From an uncultured Lysobacteraceae bacterium (GTDB taxonomy: Bacteria; Pseudomonadota; Gammaproteobacteria; Xanthomonadales; Rhodanobacteraceae), in the NCBI GenBank assembly GCA_946480705.1, contig CAMLLF010000287.1, forward strand, positions 1 through 5,820: a stretch of 5,820 nucleotides of DNA, read 5' to 3'. Each line of letters begins with the position of its first letter. Within the stretch, counting starts at the first letter, position 1. This document shows, piece by piece, positions 1-5,498 of the stretch. The notes below the pieces were generated by a model. It was not told the DNA's origin. It saw only the letters and a program-made list of their open reading frames with translations, and did not search any database. The position numbers were made by a program, and so were the translations under genes.

Positions 1-1
1 C

Positions 2-115
2 GCCTTCGCGAATGATTCCGCCAGCTTGCGACGACGTGAGGCGCGTGTTCACCGTCAGCCGATAGTGATGGTCGAAAAAGGAGCGCACCGCGGTCGGCGG
101 CTCGATCTTCCGCAT
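2..115 (-). CDS. Possible unidentified partial protein at the left edge, running out of the window
   Basis: On the minus strand, the frame from an ATG at 115-113 stays open to the edge (38 codons). From about residue 9 it reads like natural protein, with segments such as VRSFFDHHYRL and TVNTRLTSSQAGG. All three plus frames over the first 70 bases give stops or arginine-rich nonsense. I do not recognise the family. The ATG has no Shine-Dalgarno sequence and lies antisense to the MFS remnant, so the true start may have been lost and the first residues may be read-through of foreign sequence. The frame also stays open further upstream, antisense to the MFS gene. It could be a gene broken by the same rearrangement that removed the 5' part of the MFS gene, or merely a chance open frame. 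Confidence 0.25.
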   Translation of the reverse strand, partial: MRKIEPPTAVRSFFDHHYRLTVNTRLTSSQAGGIIREG

Positions 116-734
116 CGGCGTCGGCGCGACGCCGTTCCTGCTGCCGCTGATGCTGCAGCTCGGTTTCGGCCTGAGTCCGCTGCAGTCGGGACTGATCACC
201 TTCGTCTCGGCAGCGGGCGCGATGTTCATGAAGACGCTCGCAGCCAGCATCCTGCGCCGCTTCGGGTTCCGCCGCGTGCTCATCGTCAACGCGCTCGTCG
301 CGTCCGCGCTGCTCGCGGGCTACGGACTGTTCCGTGCCGACACGCCGCATCTGTTCATGTCGGCCGTGCTGCTCATCGCCGGCTGCTTCCGCTCGCTGCA
401 GTTCACGAGCCTGAATGCGATCGCCTACGCCGACGTGGAACCTGCGCAGATGGGCCAGGCCAGCAGCCTCGCGGGCATGATGCAGCAGCTCTCGCTGAGC
501 GTCGGCGTCGCGATCGGCGGCTATGCGCTGCAGCTCGGATCGGCGTTTACCGGCGCGCCGGAAACCGCCGCGGCGAATTTCACGATCGCGTTCGCCGTGG
601 TCGGCTTCTGCTCGGCGCTGTCGTTCTGGGCGATGTGGCGGCTGCCCGCGGACGCGGGACACGAAATGGCCGGCAAGGCGAAACCCGGCGGCGAAATCGC
701 GGAGCCGAAAGCGGCGCAGCGTCCGGCGACATGA
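84..734 (+). pseudogene. DHA2-type MFS drug efflux transporter, 5'-truncated remnant (C-terminal portion)
   Basis: This encodes the C-terminal part of a major facilitator superfamily proton antiporter of the EmrB/QacA (DHA2, 14-helix) type, an inner-membrane multidrug exporter. The family signature begins at about 84-93 (RTAVGGS, then FRIGVGATPFLLPLMLQ) and continues through LSPLQSGLITF, GAMFMKTLA, RRFGFRRVL and FRSLQFTSLNAIAY to a last hydrophobic helix (FAVVGFCSALSFWAMW) and a polar tail. About five or six membrane segments remain, whereas full members are around 450-500 residues. The frame is closed by TGA at 66-68, and none of the plus frames further left resembles the missing part. The first ATG (150) lies inside a membrane helix and has no ribosome binding site. 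If translated from there, the product would be 194 residues and unlikely to transport. Identification of the family is firm; the reading as a pseudogene is inference from the missing 5' part. Confidence 0.75.
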
Positions 735-807
735 GCGGCGCAGGCACCCGCGCGCATATTCCCGGCCTGTCGACCAACGTCGCAGCCCGTTGCGCGAGAA
801 ACCATTT

Positions 808-825
808 CGGCGCGCACCTGCGCCG
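808..825. repeat. Short inverted repeat upstream of rarD
   Basis: CGGCGC at 808-813 and GCGCCG at 820-825 are perfect 6-bp arms around a 6-base centre. The repeat lies in the 130-bp gap between the MFS remnant and rarD, immediately before a TAGACT box. It could be a weak terminator for the remnant (no T-tract follows) or an operator in the promoter. In DNA this GC-rich, 6-bp arms are not strong evidence. Confidence 0.25.
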
Positions 826-828
826 GAC

Positions 829-834
829 TAGACT
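829..834 (+). promoter_or_regulatory. Candidate -10 box of the rarD promoter (TAGACT)
   Basis: TAGACT matches the sigma-70 -10 consensus at four of six positions and stands out in a GC-rich gap. It ends 30 bases before the rarD GTG, allowing a leader of roughly 20-25 bases. No good -35 box is found 16-18 bases upstream (TTCGGC at best), so this is tentative. Confidence 0.3.
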
Positions 835-864
835 GCGTCGCTTTCCTCGTGCCGGGAACCTTCC

Positions 865-1746
865 GTGGACCCGATCTACCGCCGCGGCCTGATCTACGCG
901 CTCGCGGCTTTCGTGCTCTGGGGCGTCGCGCCCGCGTATTTCAAGCTGATCCAGCAGGTGCCTCCGGCGGAAATCATCGTGCACCGGATCATCTGGTCCA
1001 GCGTGCTGATGGCGATCGTGCTCGGCGCCACGCGCCGCTTCGTCGGCTGGAACTATTTCCGCGAGAACCCGCGCGTGCTCGGTACGCTCGTGGTCACATC
1101 GCTGCTCATCAGCAGCAACTGGCTCACCTTCGTCTATGCGGTCAACAGCGGCCGCATGCTCGATGCGAGCCTCGGCTACTACATCAACCCGCTCGTCAAC
1201 GTGCTGCTCGCCGTGATCTTCCTCGGCGAGCGTCTGCGGCCGCTGCAGCTCGCCGCGGCGGCGCTGGCCGCGCTCGGCGTCGCCTATCAGGTGTTCGAGC
1301 TCGGCCGGCTGCCGTGGATTTCGCTGATGCTCGCCTTCAGCTTCGGTTTCTACGGGTTGCTGCGCAAACGCGTGCCGCTCGATGCCCTGAACGGTCTCGG
1401 TGTCGAGACGCTGCTCGTCGCGCCGCTTGCGCTGCTCTACTTCGCGCAGTTGTGGACGACGGGACACGCGCAGTTCGCGCAGGTGTCGCGGTCGCTCGAC
1501 CTGCTGCTGATCGCGGCCGGCGTCGTCACAACGGTGCCGCTCGCGCTGTTCGCGGCCGGCGCGCAGCGTCTGCCGTACACCACGATCGGATTCCTGCAGT
1601 ACATCAGCCCGTCGCTCGGCATCGTGCTCGCCGTCGGTTTCTACGGCGAGCACTTCGGCACGGCGCGCGCGGTGACGTTCGCGCTGATCTGGGCCGGGCT
1701 CGTGCTGTTCACCTGGGATGCGTGGCGCGCGCGCCGTGCGGGCTGA
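865..1746 (+). CDS. rarD: RarD family EamA/DMT permease (chloramphenicol-sensitivity protein type)
   Basis: This is a 293-residue inner-membrane permease of the drug/metabolite transporter superfamily, at the usual RarD length. About ten hydrophobic segments are visible (near residues 8-28, 42-57, 73-93, 102-120, 127-145, 150-167, 178-196, 211-231, 240-260 and 266-285). RarD hallmarks are present: FVLWGVAPAYFK near the N terminus, EIIVHRIIWS at 36-45, SNWLTFVYAVNSG at 84-96, SLGYYINPLVNVLLAVIFLGERL at about 102-124, and AGVVTTVPLALFAAGAQRLPYTTIGFLQYISPSLG at 218-252. The start is GTG, supported by GGGAA at 854-858, six bases upstream. The family is named from a Pseudomonas chloramphenicol-sensitivity phenotype and its natural substrate is not settled. 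The gene converges on the YciI-like gene with an 18-bp gap that forms part of a hairpin. No partner gene lies nearby and it probably stands alone. Confidence 0.93.
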   Translation: MDPIYRRGLIYALAAFVLWGVAPAYFKLIQQVPPAEIIVHRIIWSSVLMAIVLGATRRFVGWNYFRENPRVLGTLVVTSLLISSNWLTFVYAVNSGRMLDASLGYYINPLVNVLLAVIFLGERLRPLQLAAAALAALGVAYQVFELGRLPWISLMLAFSFGFYGLLRKRVPLDALNGLGVETLLVAPLALLYFAQLWTTGHAQFAQVSRSLDLLLIAAGVVTTVPLALFAAGAQRLPYTTIGFLQYISPSLGIVLAVGFYGEHFGTARAVTFALIWAGLVLFTWDAWRARRAG

Positions 1747-1747
1747 A

Positions 1748-1786
1748 GCGCGCCCGCAGCGCCATCAGGCGCAAACGCGGGCGCGC
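1748..1786. terminator. Two-part GC hairpin between rarD and the YciI-like gene, probable bidirectional terminator
   Basis: The outer arms GCGCGCCCGC (1748-1757) and GCGGGCGCGC (1777-1786) are perfect 10-bp complements. The inner arms GCGCC (1759-1763) and GGCGC (1768-1772) pair perfectly around an ATCA loop (1764-1767). One base on the left and AAAC on the right form an internal loop. It begins one base after the rarD stop codon, so it would fold in rarD mRNA. On the minus strand it overlaps the last codons of the YciI-like gene, whose stop codon lies in the loop. No T-run follows on either side, so factor-independent termination is uncertain; stabilising the 3' end is an alternative. Confidence 0.6.
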
Positions 1787-2139
1787 ACCGCGCCGAAATC
1801 GCGGACCGGGCGCACTTCGATGCTGCCCGTGCGCGTCCACGGAAACTCCGATGCGATGCGCACGGCTTCGTCCATGTCGGCGGCTTCGATCAGATTGAAG
1901 CCGGCGAGCATTTCCTTGGTTTCGGCAAACGGTCCGTCGACGACGGCCATGCGTTCGCTGCGCTGACGCAGCGAGCGCGCCGACGGCGCGTGTTCGAGCT
2001 GCTGCGAATCGATCAACGTGCCGGCGGCCCGCAGTTCGTCGGCATGCAGGATGCATTCGCGCATGAGCCGGTCGAATTCGCCGGGCGGCAGCGCGTTGAT
2101 GAGGTTTTCGTCGGTGTAGATCAGCAGCATGAAGCGCAT
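1765..2139 (-). CDS. YciI-related (DGPF) domain protein
   Basis: This is a 124-residue protein of the YCII-related/DGPF family, a ferredoxin-like alpha/beta fold. It opens with the strand MRFMLLIYTDE, has a central helix (EFDRLMRECILHADELRAAG, 21-40), then AVVDGPFAETKEMLAGFNLIEA with the diagnostic DGPFAETKE at 68-76, and then DMDEAVRIASEFPW (88-101) and the last strand GSIEVRPV. Length is typical. The start has a good ribosome binding site, GAGGAG at 2149-2154, nine bases upstream. Biochemical function is not established for this branch. Many relatives sit beside an ECF sigma factor gene, but none is here. It converges on rarD and diverges from the PhnD-like gene across a 181-bp region with inverted repeats. 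Confidence 0.9.
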   Translation of the reverse strand: MRFMLLIYTDENLINALPPGEFDRLMRECILHADELRAAGTLIDSQQLEHAPSARSLRQRSERMAVVDGPFAETKEMLAGFNLIEAADMDEAVRIASEFPWTRTGSIEVRPVRDFGAVRARVCA

Positions 2140-2175
2140 GTGCGGCCACTCCTCGAGGCAGGAAACGCGGACGAT

Positions 2176-2195
2176 AAGCCGCGTCGCCGCGGCTT
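2176..2195. repeat. Perfect inverted repeat upstream of the YciI-like gene
   Basis: AAGCCGCG (2176-2183) and CGCGGCTT (2188-2195) are exact 8-bp complements around TCGC. The repeat lies 22 bp upstream of the YciI-like ribosome binding site. It could be an operator for a dimeric regulator, or a leader hairpin if transcription starts further upstream. Its A/T outer ends make it less likely to be a simple by-product of GC richness than the other repeats. Confidence 0.5.
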
Positions 2196-2214
2196 GCCAG
2201 TGCGGATGTTGCGC

Positions 2215-2226
2215 GGCTGCGCAGCC
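2215..2226. repeat. 12-bp perfect palindrome in the YciI/PhnD-like divergent region
   Basis: GGCTGCGCAGCC reads identically on both strands. It lies between the two larger inverted repeats in the same 181-bp gap. It could be an operator half or chance. Confidence 0.35.
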
Positions 2227-2271
2227 TCGGCCGCGCGGCGATGGGATCGGACGCGCGATTGCGTCAGTATT

Positions 2272-2295
2272 CCGCGGCGCGGCGCCGCGCCGCGG
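2272..2295. repeat. 24-bp uninterrupted palindrome upstream of the PhnD-like gene
   Basis: The left half CCGCGGCGCGGC (2272-2283) is followed directly by its exact complement GCCGCGCCGCGG (2284-2295). Symmetry ends there (T at 2271, G at 2296). Its right end is 25 bp before the ATG at 2321 and about 15 bp before the GGGAG ribosome binding site. If inside the mRNA leader it would fold into a roughly 10-bp GC stem with a 4-base loop; as DNA it would suit a dimeric repressor. It is composed only of G and C, so part of the symmetry may reflect base composition. Confidence 0.6.
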
Positions 2296-2320
2296 GCGTC
2301 ATCACCGGACCGGGAGCACC

Positions 2321-3211
2321 ATGAATACGATTCGTCGCTTCGTCTGCGCGCTGCTGGTCGGTGCCGGCATGCCGCTCGCGTTCGCCCGGGAGCCCGCCGT
2401 CGTCGCGACCTACGCGTATACGCGCTACGACCGCGCCGCCGCGCTCGCGCCGCTGGCCGCGCATCTGGAGAAGACGACGGGCGCGCCGGTTGTGGTGCGC
2501 GTGCTCGACTCGCCGCGCGCGCTTGCCGCGGCGCTGCGCGACGGCAGCATCGACCTCGCGGTCACGAATACCTTTGTATACCTCGGCGTGCGCGACGAGC
2601 GGGCCATCCGCGCGCTCGCCGTGTTCGATGTGCCTGCGAAGACGCTCGATGCGTATCGCGGCGTGCTGCTCGCGCGTCGTGCGGCCGCGTCCGATATTGC
2701 GGCCGTGCGAGGCGGCTCGGCGAATCTGCGCTACGTGCAGGTGATTCCGGGATCGACCTCCGGCGGGCTCGTGCAGGACTTGCATCTGGCCGCGCAAGGA
2801 CTCGACGCGTCGCGCTTCGCCGCGGTTCGTCATGCCGGCACGCACGACGCCGCGCTGGCCGCGCTCCAGGACGCGAGTGCGGATGTCGCCGCACTCGCCG
2901 ACGCGCCGTGGCAGGCCGCGCAGCGCGGTGGTGCGGTTGGCGCCGTCGTCGAACTCTGGCGCTCACCGCCGATTCCGCCGGGTCCGGTCGTCTGCCGCGA
3001 CGGCGGACGCATCGACTGCGCGCGCGCCGCTGCCGTGCTGGCGACGCTGCATGAGCGCGCGCCTGAAGTGCTCGCGGCGCTCGTCGCCGCCTGGTCCGAG
3101 GCGTCGGGCGCAACGCGGCTCGTCGCGCCGGATGCCGCGGCGTACGACGCGCTGACCGCCGGATTCGCCGATCCGGCCGCGGGCAGGGCAGCGCTCGACC
3201 GGTTGCTCTGA
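2321..3211 (+). CDS. PhnD-like periplasmic substrate-binding protein (phosphate/phosphite/phosphonate type)
   Basis: This is a 296-residue secreted solute-binding protein of the PhnD-like family. Residues 1-22 form a Sec signal peptide (RR pair, hydrophobic core, cleavage after AFA), and C9 is not in a lipobox, so the mature protein should be periplasmic. The two-lobed fold shows in VVATYAYTRYDRAAALAPLAAHLEK (27-51), LDSPRALAAALRDGSIDLAVTNTFVYL (62-88), then IPGSTSGGLVQDL (142-154) and HAGTHDAALAALQDASADVAALAD (171-194), where the STSG and G(T/S)H signatures typical of phosphonate and phosphite binders fall. C225 and C233 may form a disulfide. The start is set by GGGAG about five bases before the ATG; the open frame extends further upstream but lacks protein character. 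No permease or ATPase is adjacent, so it is an orphan in this window and its ligand cannot be assigned. Relatives include sensory partners as well as transport components. Confidence 0.8.
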   Translation: MNTIRRFVCALLVGAGMPLAFAREPAVVATYAYTRYDRAAALAPLAAHLEKTTGAPVVVRVLDSPRALAAALRDGSIDLAVTNTFVYLGVRDERAIRALAVFDVPAKTLDAYRGVLLARRAAASDIAAVRGGSANLRYVQVIPGSTSGGLVQDLHLAAQGLDASRFAAVRHAGTHDAALAALQDASADVAALADAPWQAAQRGGAVGAVVELWRSPPIPPGPVVCRDGGRIDCARAAAVLATLHERAPEVLAALVAAWSEASGATRLVAPDAAAYDALTAGFADPAAGRAALDRLL

Positions 3212-3212
3212 C

Positions 3213-4118
3213 TCACGGTTCGGTGCCCGGAAGCGCGCGCAGGAAGTCGCCGAGCACCGCACGCGCGTGACGCACTTTCGCCGGCTGCGCATCGCGCTGC
3301 GGCGTCAGCGCCCAGACGTCGAACGCCGGCAGCTGCCATTCCGGCAGCACGCGTGCGAGCCGGCCCGCGGCGACATCGCCGTGCGCGTCGATGCTGCCGA
3401 TCAGCGCGATGCCGAGACCTGCCGTGCACATCTGTTGCAGCAGCAGCTGATTGTTGCTCGCGATGCGCGGCGTCAAGTGCAGCTCGCGCGTCTCGCCGTC
3501 GGCGCGGCGCAGCTGCAGGCCGCGCGCGGCCGTGGCCGTGCCGCTCTGCGACAGCCAGTGATGGCCGGGCAGTTCCTCCGGCGTGCGCGGTTCGCCGTGG
3601 CGCGCGAGATAGCCGGGCGCCGCGCAGAGTTCGAGGCGCATCGCGCAGAGGCGCTGCGCGACCCAGTGTGAATCCGGCAACCGGCCGACGCGGATCGCCA
3701 GGTCGATGCGCGCGTCGATCAGGTCGATCATCGCGTCGTCGACGAGCAGGCGCAGGCTCAGCGCCGGATGCGCGGCGAGCAGCGGCGTCAGCGCAGTTGC
3801 CATGTAGGGACCGAAGCCGATCGGTGCGGCGAGGCGCAGTTCGCCGGTCGGTTCGTCGCGCGTGGTCCTGAGCTGGCGCTGTGCGCGCTCGGCGGCGTCG
3901 ACCATCTGCGCGCATTCGGCATAGACGCGCGCGCCGGCGTCGCTCAGCGTCAGCTTGCGCGTGGAGCGGTGCAGCAGCGTGACGCCGTGCAGCTGCTCCA
4001 GCGCACGCACCTGCTGGCTGACCGCCGAGGCGCTGAGTCCGAGCCGTCGCGCCGCCGCGCTCATCGAGCCCTGGCGCACGACGGCGGCGAAGACGGCCAG
4101 CGACTTGAGTTCATCCAT
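3213..4118 (-). CDS. LysR family transcriptional regulator
   Basis: This is a 301-residue LysR-type regulator of usual length. The N-terminal winged helix-turn-helix (about residues 3-62) contains SMSAAARRLGLSASAVSQQVRALE (18-41) followed by the wing LLHRSTRKLTLSDAG. A linker helix is followed by the periplasmic-binding-like effector domain from GELRLAAP (about 92) to the end, with LIDARIDLAIRVGRLPDS and the C-terminal IASNNQLLLQQMCTAGLGIALIG. The start is supported by GGGG at 4126-4129, seven bases upstream. It diverges from the oxidoreductase gene across 101 bp, the classic arrangement in which the regulator controls its neighbour and itself, so the neighbour is the likely target. Its effector is unknown. 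Its stop lies one base from the stop of the PhnD-like gene. Confidence 0.95.
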   Translation of the reverse strand: MDELKSLAVFAAVVRQGSMSAAARRLGLSASAVSQQVRALEQLHGVTLLHRSTRKLTLSDAGARVYAECAQMVDAAERAQRQLRTTRDEPTGELRLAAPIGFGPYMATALTPLLAAHPALSLRLLVDDAMIDLIDARIDLAIRVGRLPDSHWVAQRLCAMRLELCAAPGYLARHGEPRTPEELPGHHWLSQSGTATAARGLQLRRADGETRELHLTPRIASNNQLLLQQMCTAGLGIALIGSIDAHGDVAAGRLARVLPEWQLPAFDVWALTPQRDAQPAKVRHARAVLGDFLRALPGTEP

Positions 4119-4219
4119 CTTGAAGCCCCGCTTACAGATGCATGCGGAAATCCGAGTCTACTGCGGCGATTGTGAAGCACCTACTGTAGTCGCCTCGATT
4201 CTTTCCACGGAGTATCCGC
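4119..4219. promoter_or_regulatory. Divergent LysR/oxidoreductase control region
   Basis: These 101 bases are more A/T-rich than their surroundings and hold the promoters of both flanking genes. On the minus strand TAGACT (4160-4155) is a candidate -10 box for the LysR gene, giving a leader of about 30 bases. CTACTG occurs twice in the same orientation (4158-4163 and 4181-4186, 23 bp apart); the second copy lies in the imperfect palindrome CTACTGTAG (4181-4189), and the first overlaps the LysR -10 box. GGCGA (4165-4169) and TCGCC (4190-4194) are outer inverted arms, and T4171/A4183 fit the loose LysR T-N11-A pattern. This suits autoregulation plus activation of the oxidoreductase, but binding is inferred only. 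Confidence 0.5.
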
Positions 4220-4876
4220 ATGAACATCGCTTTGATCGGCGCGACGGGTTTCGTCGGCGCCGCCGTCCTCGACGAACTGCTGCAGCGCGGCCACCGCGTC
4301 ACCGCGGTCACGCGCTCGCCGGACAAACTCGCCGCCCGCGATGGCCTGACGCCGCGCCGCGCCGACGTGCGCGATGCCGACGCGGTGGCCACTGCCGTGC
4401 GCGGCCACGACGCCGTCGTCAGCGCGTTCAACCCGGGCTGGGACGATCCGGATCTCTACGCGGAATTCCTGCGCGGCCACAGCGCGATCGTCCAAGGCAC
4501 GAAGCGCGCGGGCGTCGCGCGGCTCCTCGTCGTCGGCGGCGCCGGCAGCCTGTTCGTGGCGCCGGGCGTGCAGCTCGTCGACACGCCGGCCTTCCTCGAT
4601 CACGTGCCGCCGAACATCGTGCCGGGCGCGCGCGCGGCGCGCGATGCGCTGACGGCGCTGCGCGGCGAGCGGGAACTCGACTGGTCGTTCGTCTCGCCGC
4701 CGGTCGGACTCGCGCCCGGCGCGCGCAGCGGGCGCTATCGCGTCGGCGGCGAAGACGTGCTGCTCGACGGCGAGCAGCCGGCGGGTATCTCGGTGACCGA
4801 CCTCGCCGTCGCGATCGCCGACGAGATCGAACGCCCGCGTCATTCGCGCGCGCGCTTCACGGTCGCTGCGGCCTGA
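4220..4876 (+). CDS. NAD(P)-dependent oxidoreductase, NmrA/YwnB-like atypical short-chain dehydrogenase
   Basis: This is a 218-residue Rossmann-fold protein of the NAD(P)-binding COG2910-like group. The dinucleotide-binding loop GATGFVG is at residues 7-13, directly after the first strand MNIALI. The second strand ends VTAVTRSPDKL, where R32 is placed to favour NADPH. D49 and VRDADAVATAVRGHDAVVSAF (50-70) form the usual third and fourth strand region, and LLVVGGAGSLF (102-112) is the next strand and its loop. WSFVSPP (155-161) and ISVTDLAVAIADEIE (190-204) match the family's C-terminal pattern. There is no classical YxxxK active site, as in NmrA-type proteins. The start is supported by GGAG at 4209-4212, seven bases upstream. 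It diverges from the LysR gene, its likely regulator. In related genomes such pairs are often described as redox- or quinone-responsive, but the substrate here is unknown. Confidence 0.9.
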   Translation: MNIALIGATGFVGAAVLDELLQRGHRVTAVTRSPDKLAARDGLTPRRADVRDADAVATAVRGHDAVVSAFNPGWDDPDLYAEFLRGHSAIVQGTKRAGVARLLVVGGAGSLFVAPGVQLVDTPAFLDHVPPNIVPGARAARDALTALRGERELDWSFVSPPVGLAPGARSGRYRVGGEDVLLDGEQPAGISVTDLAVAIADEIERPRHSRARFTVAAA

Positions 4877-4885
4877 GGCGCGAAA

Positions 4886-4914
4886 CGCCGCGGCGCGCTC
4901 AGCGCACCGCGGCG
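4886..4914. terminator. GC hairpin between the oxidoreductase and LOG genes, probable terminator
   Basis: The arm 4886-4898 (CGCCGCGGCGCGC) pairs with 4902-4914 (GCGCACCGCGGCG) in 12 of 13 positions, the one mismatch being C4894/A4906, with the loop TCA at 4899-4901. It starts nine bases after the oxidoreductase stop and is followed by AATTTC, so it is best placed to end oxidoreductase transcription. On the minus strand it is followed by TTTCG, and the LOG stop codon forms the loop, so the LOG message would carry half the stem within its last codons. Short T-runs on both sides make bidirectional use plausible. Confidence 0.65.
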
Positions 4915-5477
4915 AATTTCAGCGCGTCGTCGTGCCAGCGCGGCGTTGCGCGGATGCGCGGCAGGACTTCGTCGACCTCGTCGACGAGCGACCACATGTC
5001 GATGTGCTCGGGATTCATGAAACGCTCGTCGATGACGTTGCGCATGAATGCCTGCAGCGGATCGTAGAAGCCGCGCGTGTTCAGCAGCACGATCGGATTG
5101 AAATACAGCGCGAGCCGCTTGAGCGTGATCGCCTCGAACAGCTCTTCGAGCGTGCCGCAGCCGCCTGGCATCGCCACCACTGCGTCGGAATGCGTCAGCA
5201 GGCGATGCTTGCGTTCGCGCATGTCCTCGACGATTTCGAGATTCGCGACGCCCGGATGCTGCCATTCCACGTCGATCATGAAGCGCGGAATGATGCCGAC
5301 GACCGACCCGCCTTCCGACAGCGCGCCGTCGGCGAGCGCGCCCATCAGGCCGCTGCCGCCGCCGCCGTAGACGACCGTCGCGCCGGCGCGCGCGAGCGTG
5401 GCGCCGAGGCGATGAGCCGTTTCGCGATAGACCGGGTCGACGCGTTCGCTGGACGCGCAATAGACGCAGATGCGCAT
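4899..5477 (-). CDS. LOG family protein (TIGR00730), cytokinin riboside 5'-monophosphate phosphoribohydrolase type
   Basis: This is a 192-residue Rossmann-like enzyme of the LOG family, at normal length. It opens with MRICVYCASSERVDPVY, has the nucleotide-binding YGGGGSGLMGALAD (37-50), then IIPRFM (62-67), the conserved MRERK (86-90) and the catalytic PGGCGTLEELFEA (104-116), where E111/E112 and the PGGxGT turn are characteristic. Bacterial members cleave the N-glycosidic bond of nucleoside 5'-monophosphates such as AMP, releasing base and ribose 5-phosphate; some make free cytokinin. The exact substrate cannot be told from sequence. The fold is cytosolic, with no signal peptide. The start has GGGG at 5484-5487, six bases upstream. 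It converges on the oxidoreductase gene (22-bp gap), and its C-terminal codons lie in the shared hairpin. Confidence 0.95.
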   Translation of the reverse strand: MRICVYCASSERVDPVYRETAHRLGATLARAGATVVYGGGGSGLMGALADGALSEGGSVVGIIPRFMIDVEWQHPGVANLEIVEDMRERKHRLLTHSDAVVAMPGGCGTLEELFEAITLKRLALYFNPIVLLNTRGFYDPLQAFMRNVIDERFMNPEHIDMWSLVDEVDEVLPRIRATPRWHDDALKFAAVR

Positions 5478-5498
5478 GGGATTCCCCGCAAAAGCGCG

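Noticed and set aside
737..824. 8-bp complementary segments GGCGCAGG and CCTGCGCC, 72 bp apart, upstream of rarD
   Set aside because: Arms this short and this far apart are expected by chance in such GC-rich DNA.
26..892. Long plus-strand open frame covering the MFS remnant and the start of rarD
   Set aside because: Its translation is arginine- and histidine-rich with no family features and is out of frame with the convincing MFS sequence. It is a GC-driven shadow.
580..1653. 357-codon minus-strand open frame opposite rarD
   Set aside because: It consists of low-complexity E/R/Q/H-rich sequence antisense to a well-recognised permease and has no ribosome binding site or domain.
3191..3236. 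GCGCT/AGCGC arms centred on the PhnD/LysR stop codons, as a possible third stop-in-loop hairpin
   Set aside because: The arms are only 5 bp and separated by 36 bases; the inner ACCG/CGGT pairing has a different centre. It is too weak to call a terminator.
2830..3915. 361-codon minus-strand open frame across the LysR and PhnD-like genes
   Set aside because: It is an arginine/alanine-rich shadow that crosses two well-supported genes in the wrong frame.
3955..5067. 370-codon plus-strand open frame overlapping the oxidoreductase
   Set aside because: It is the wrong frame of a clear Rossmann-fold gene; the product is arginine-rich without motifs.
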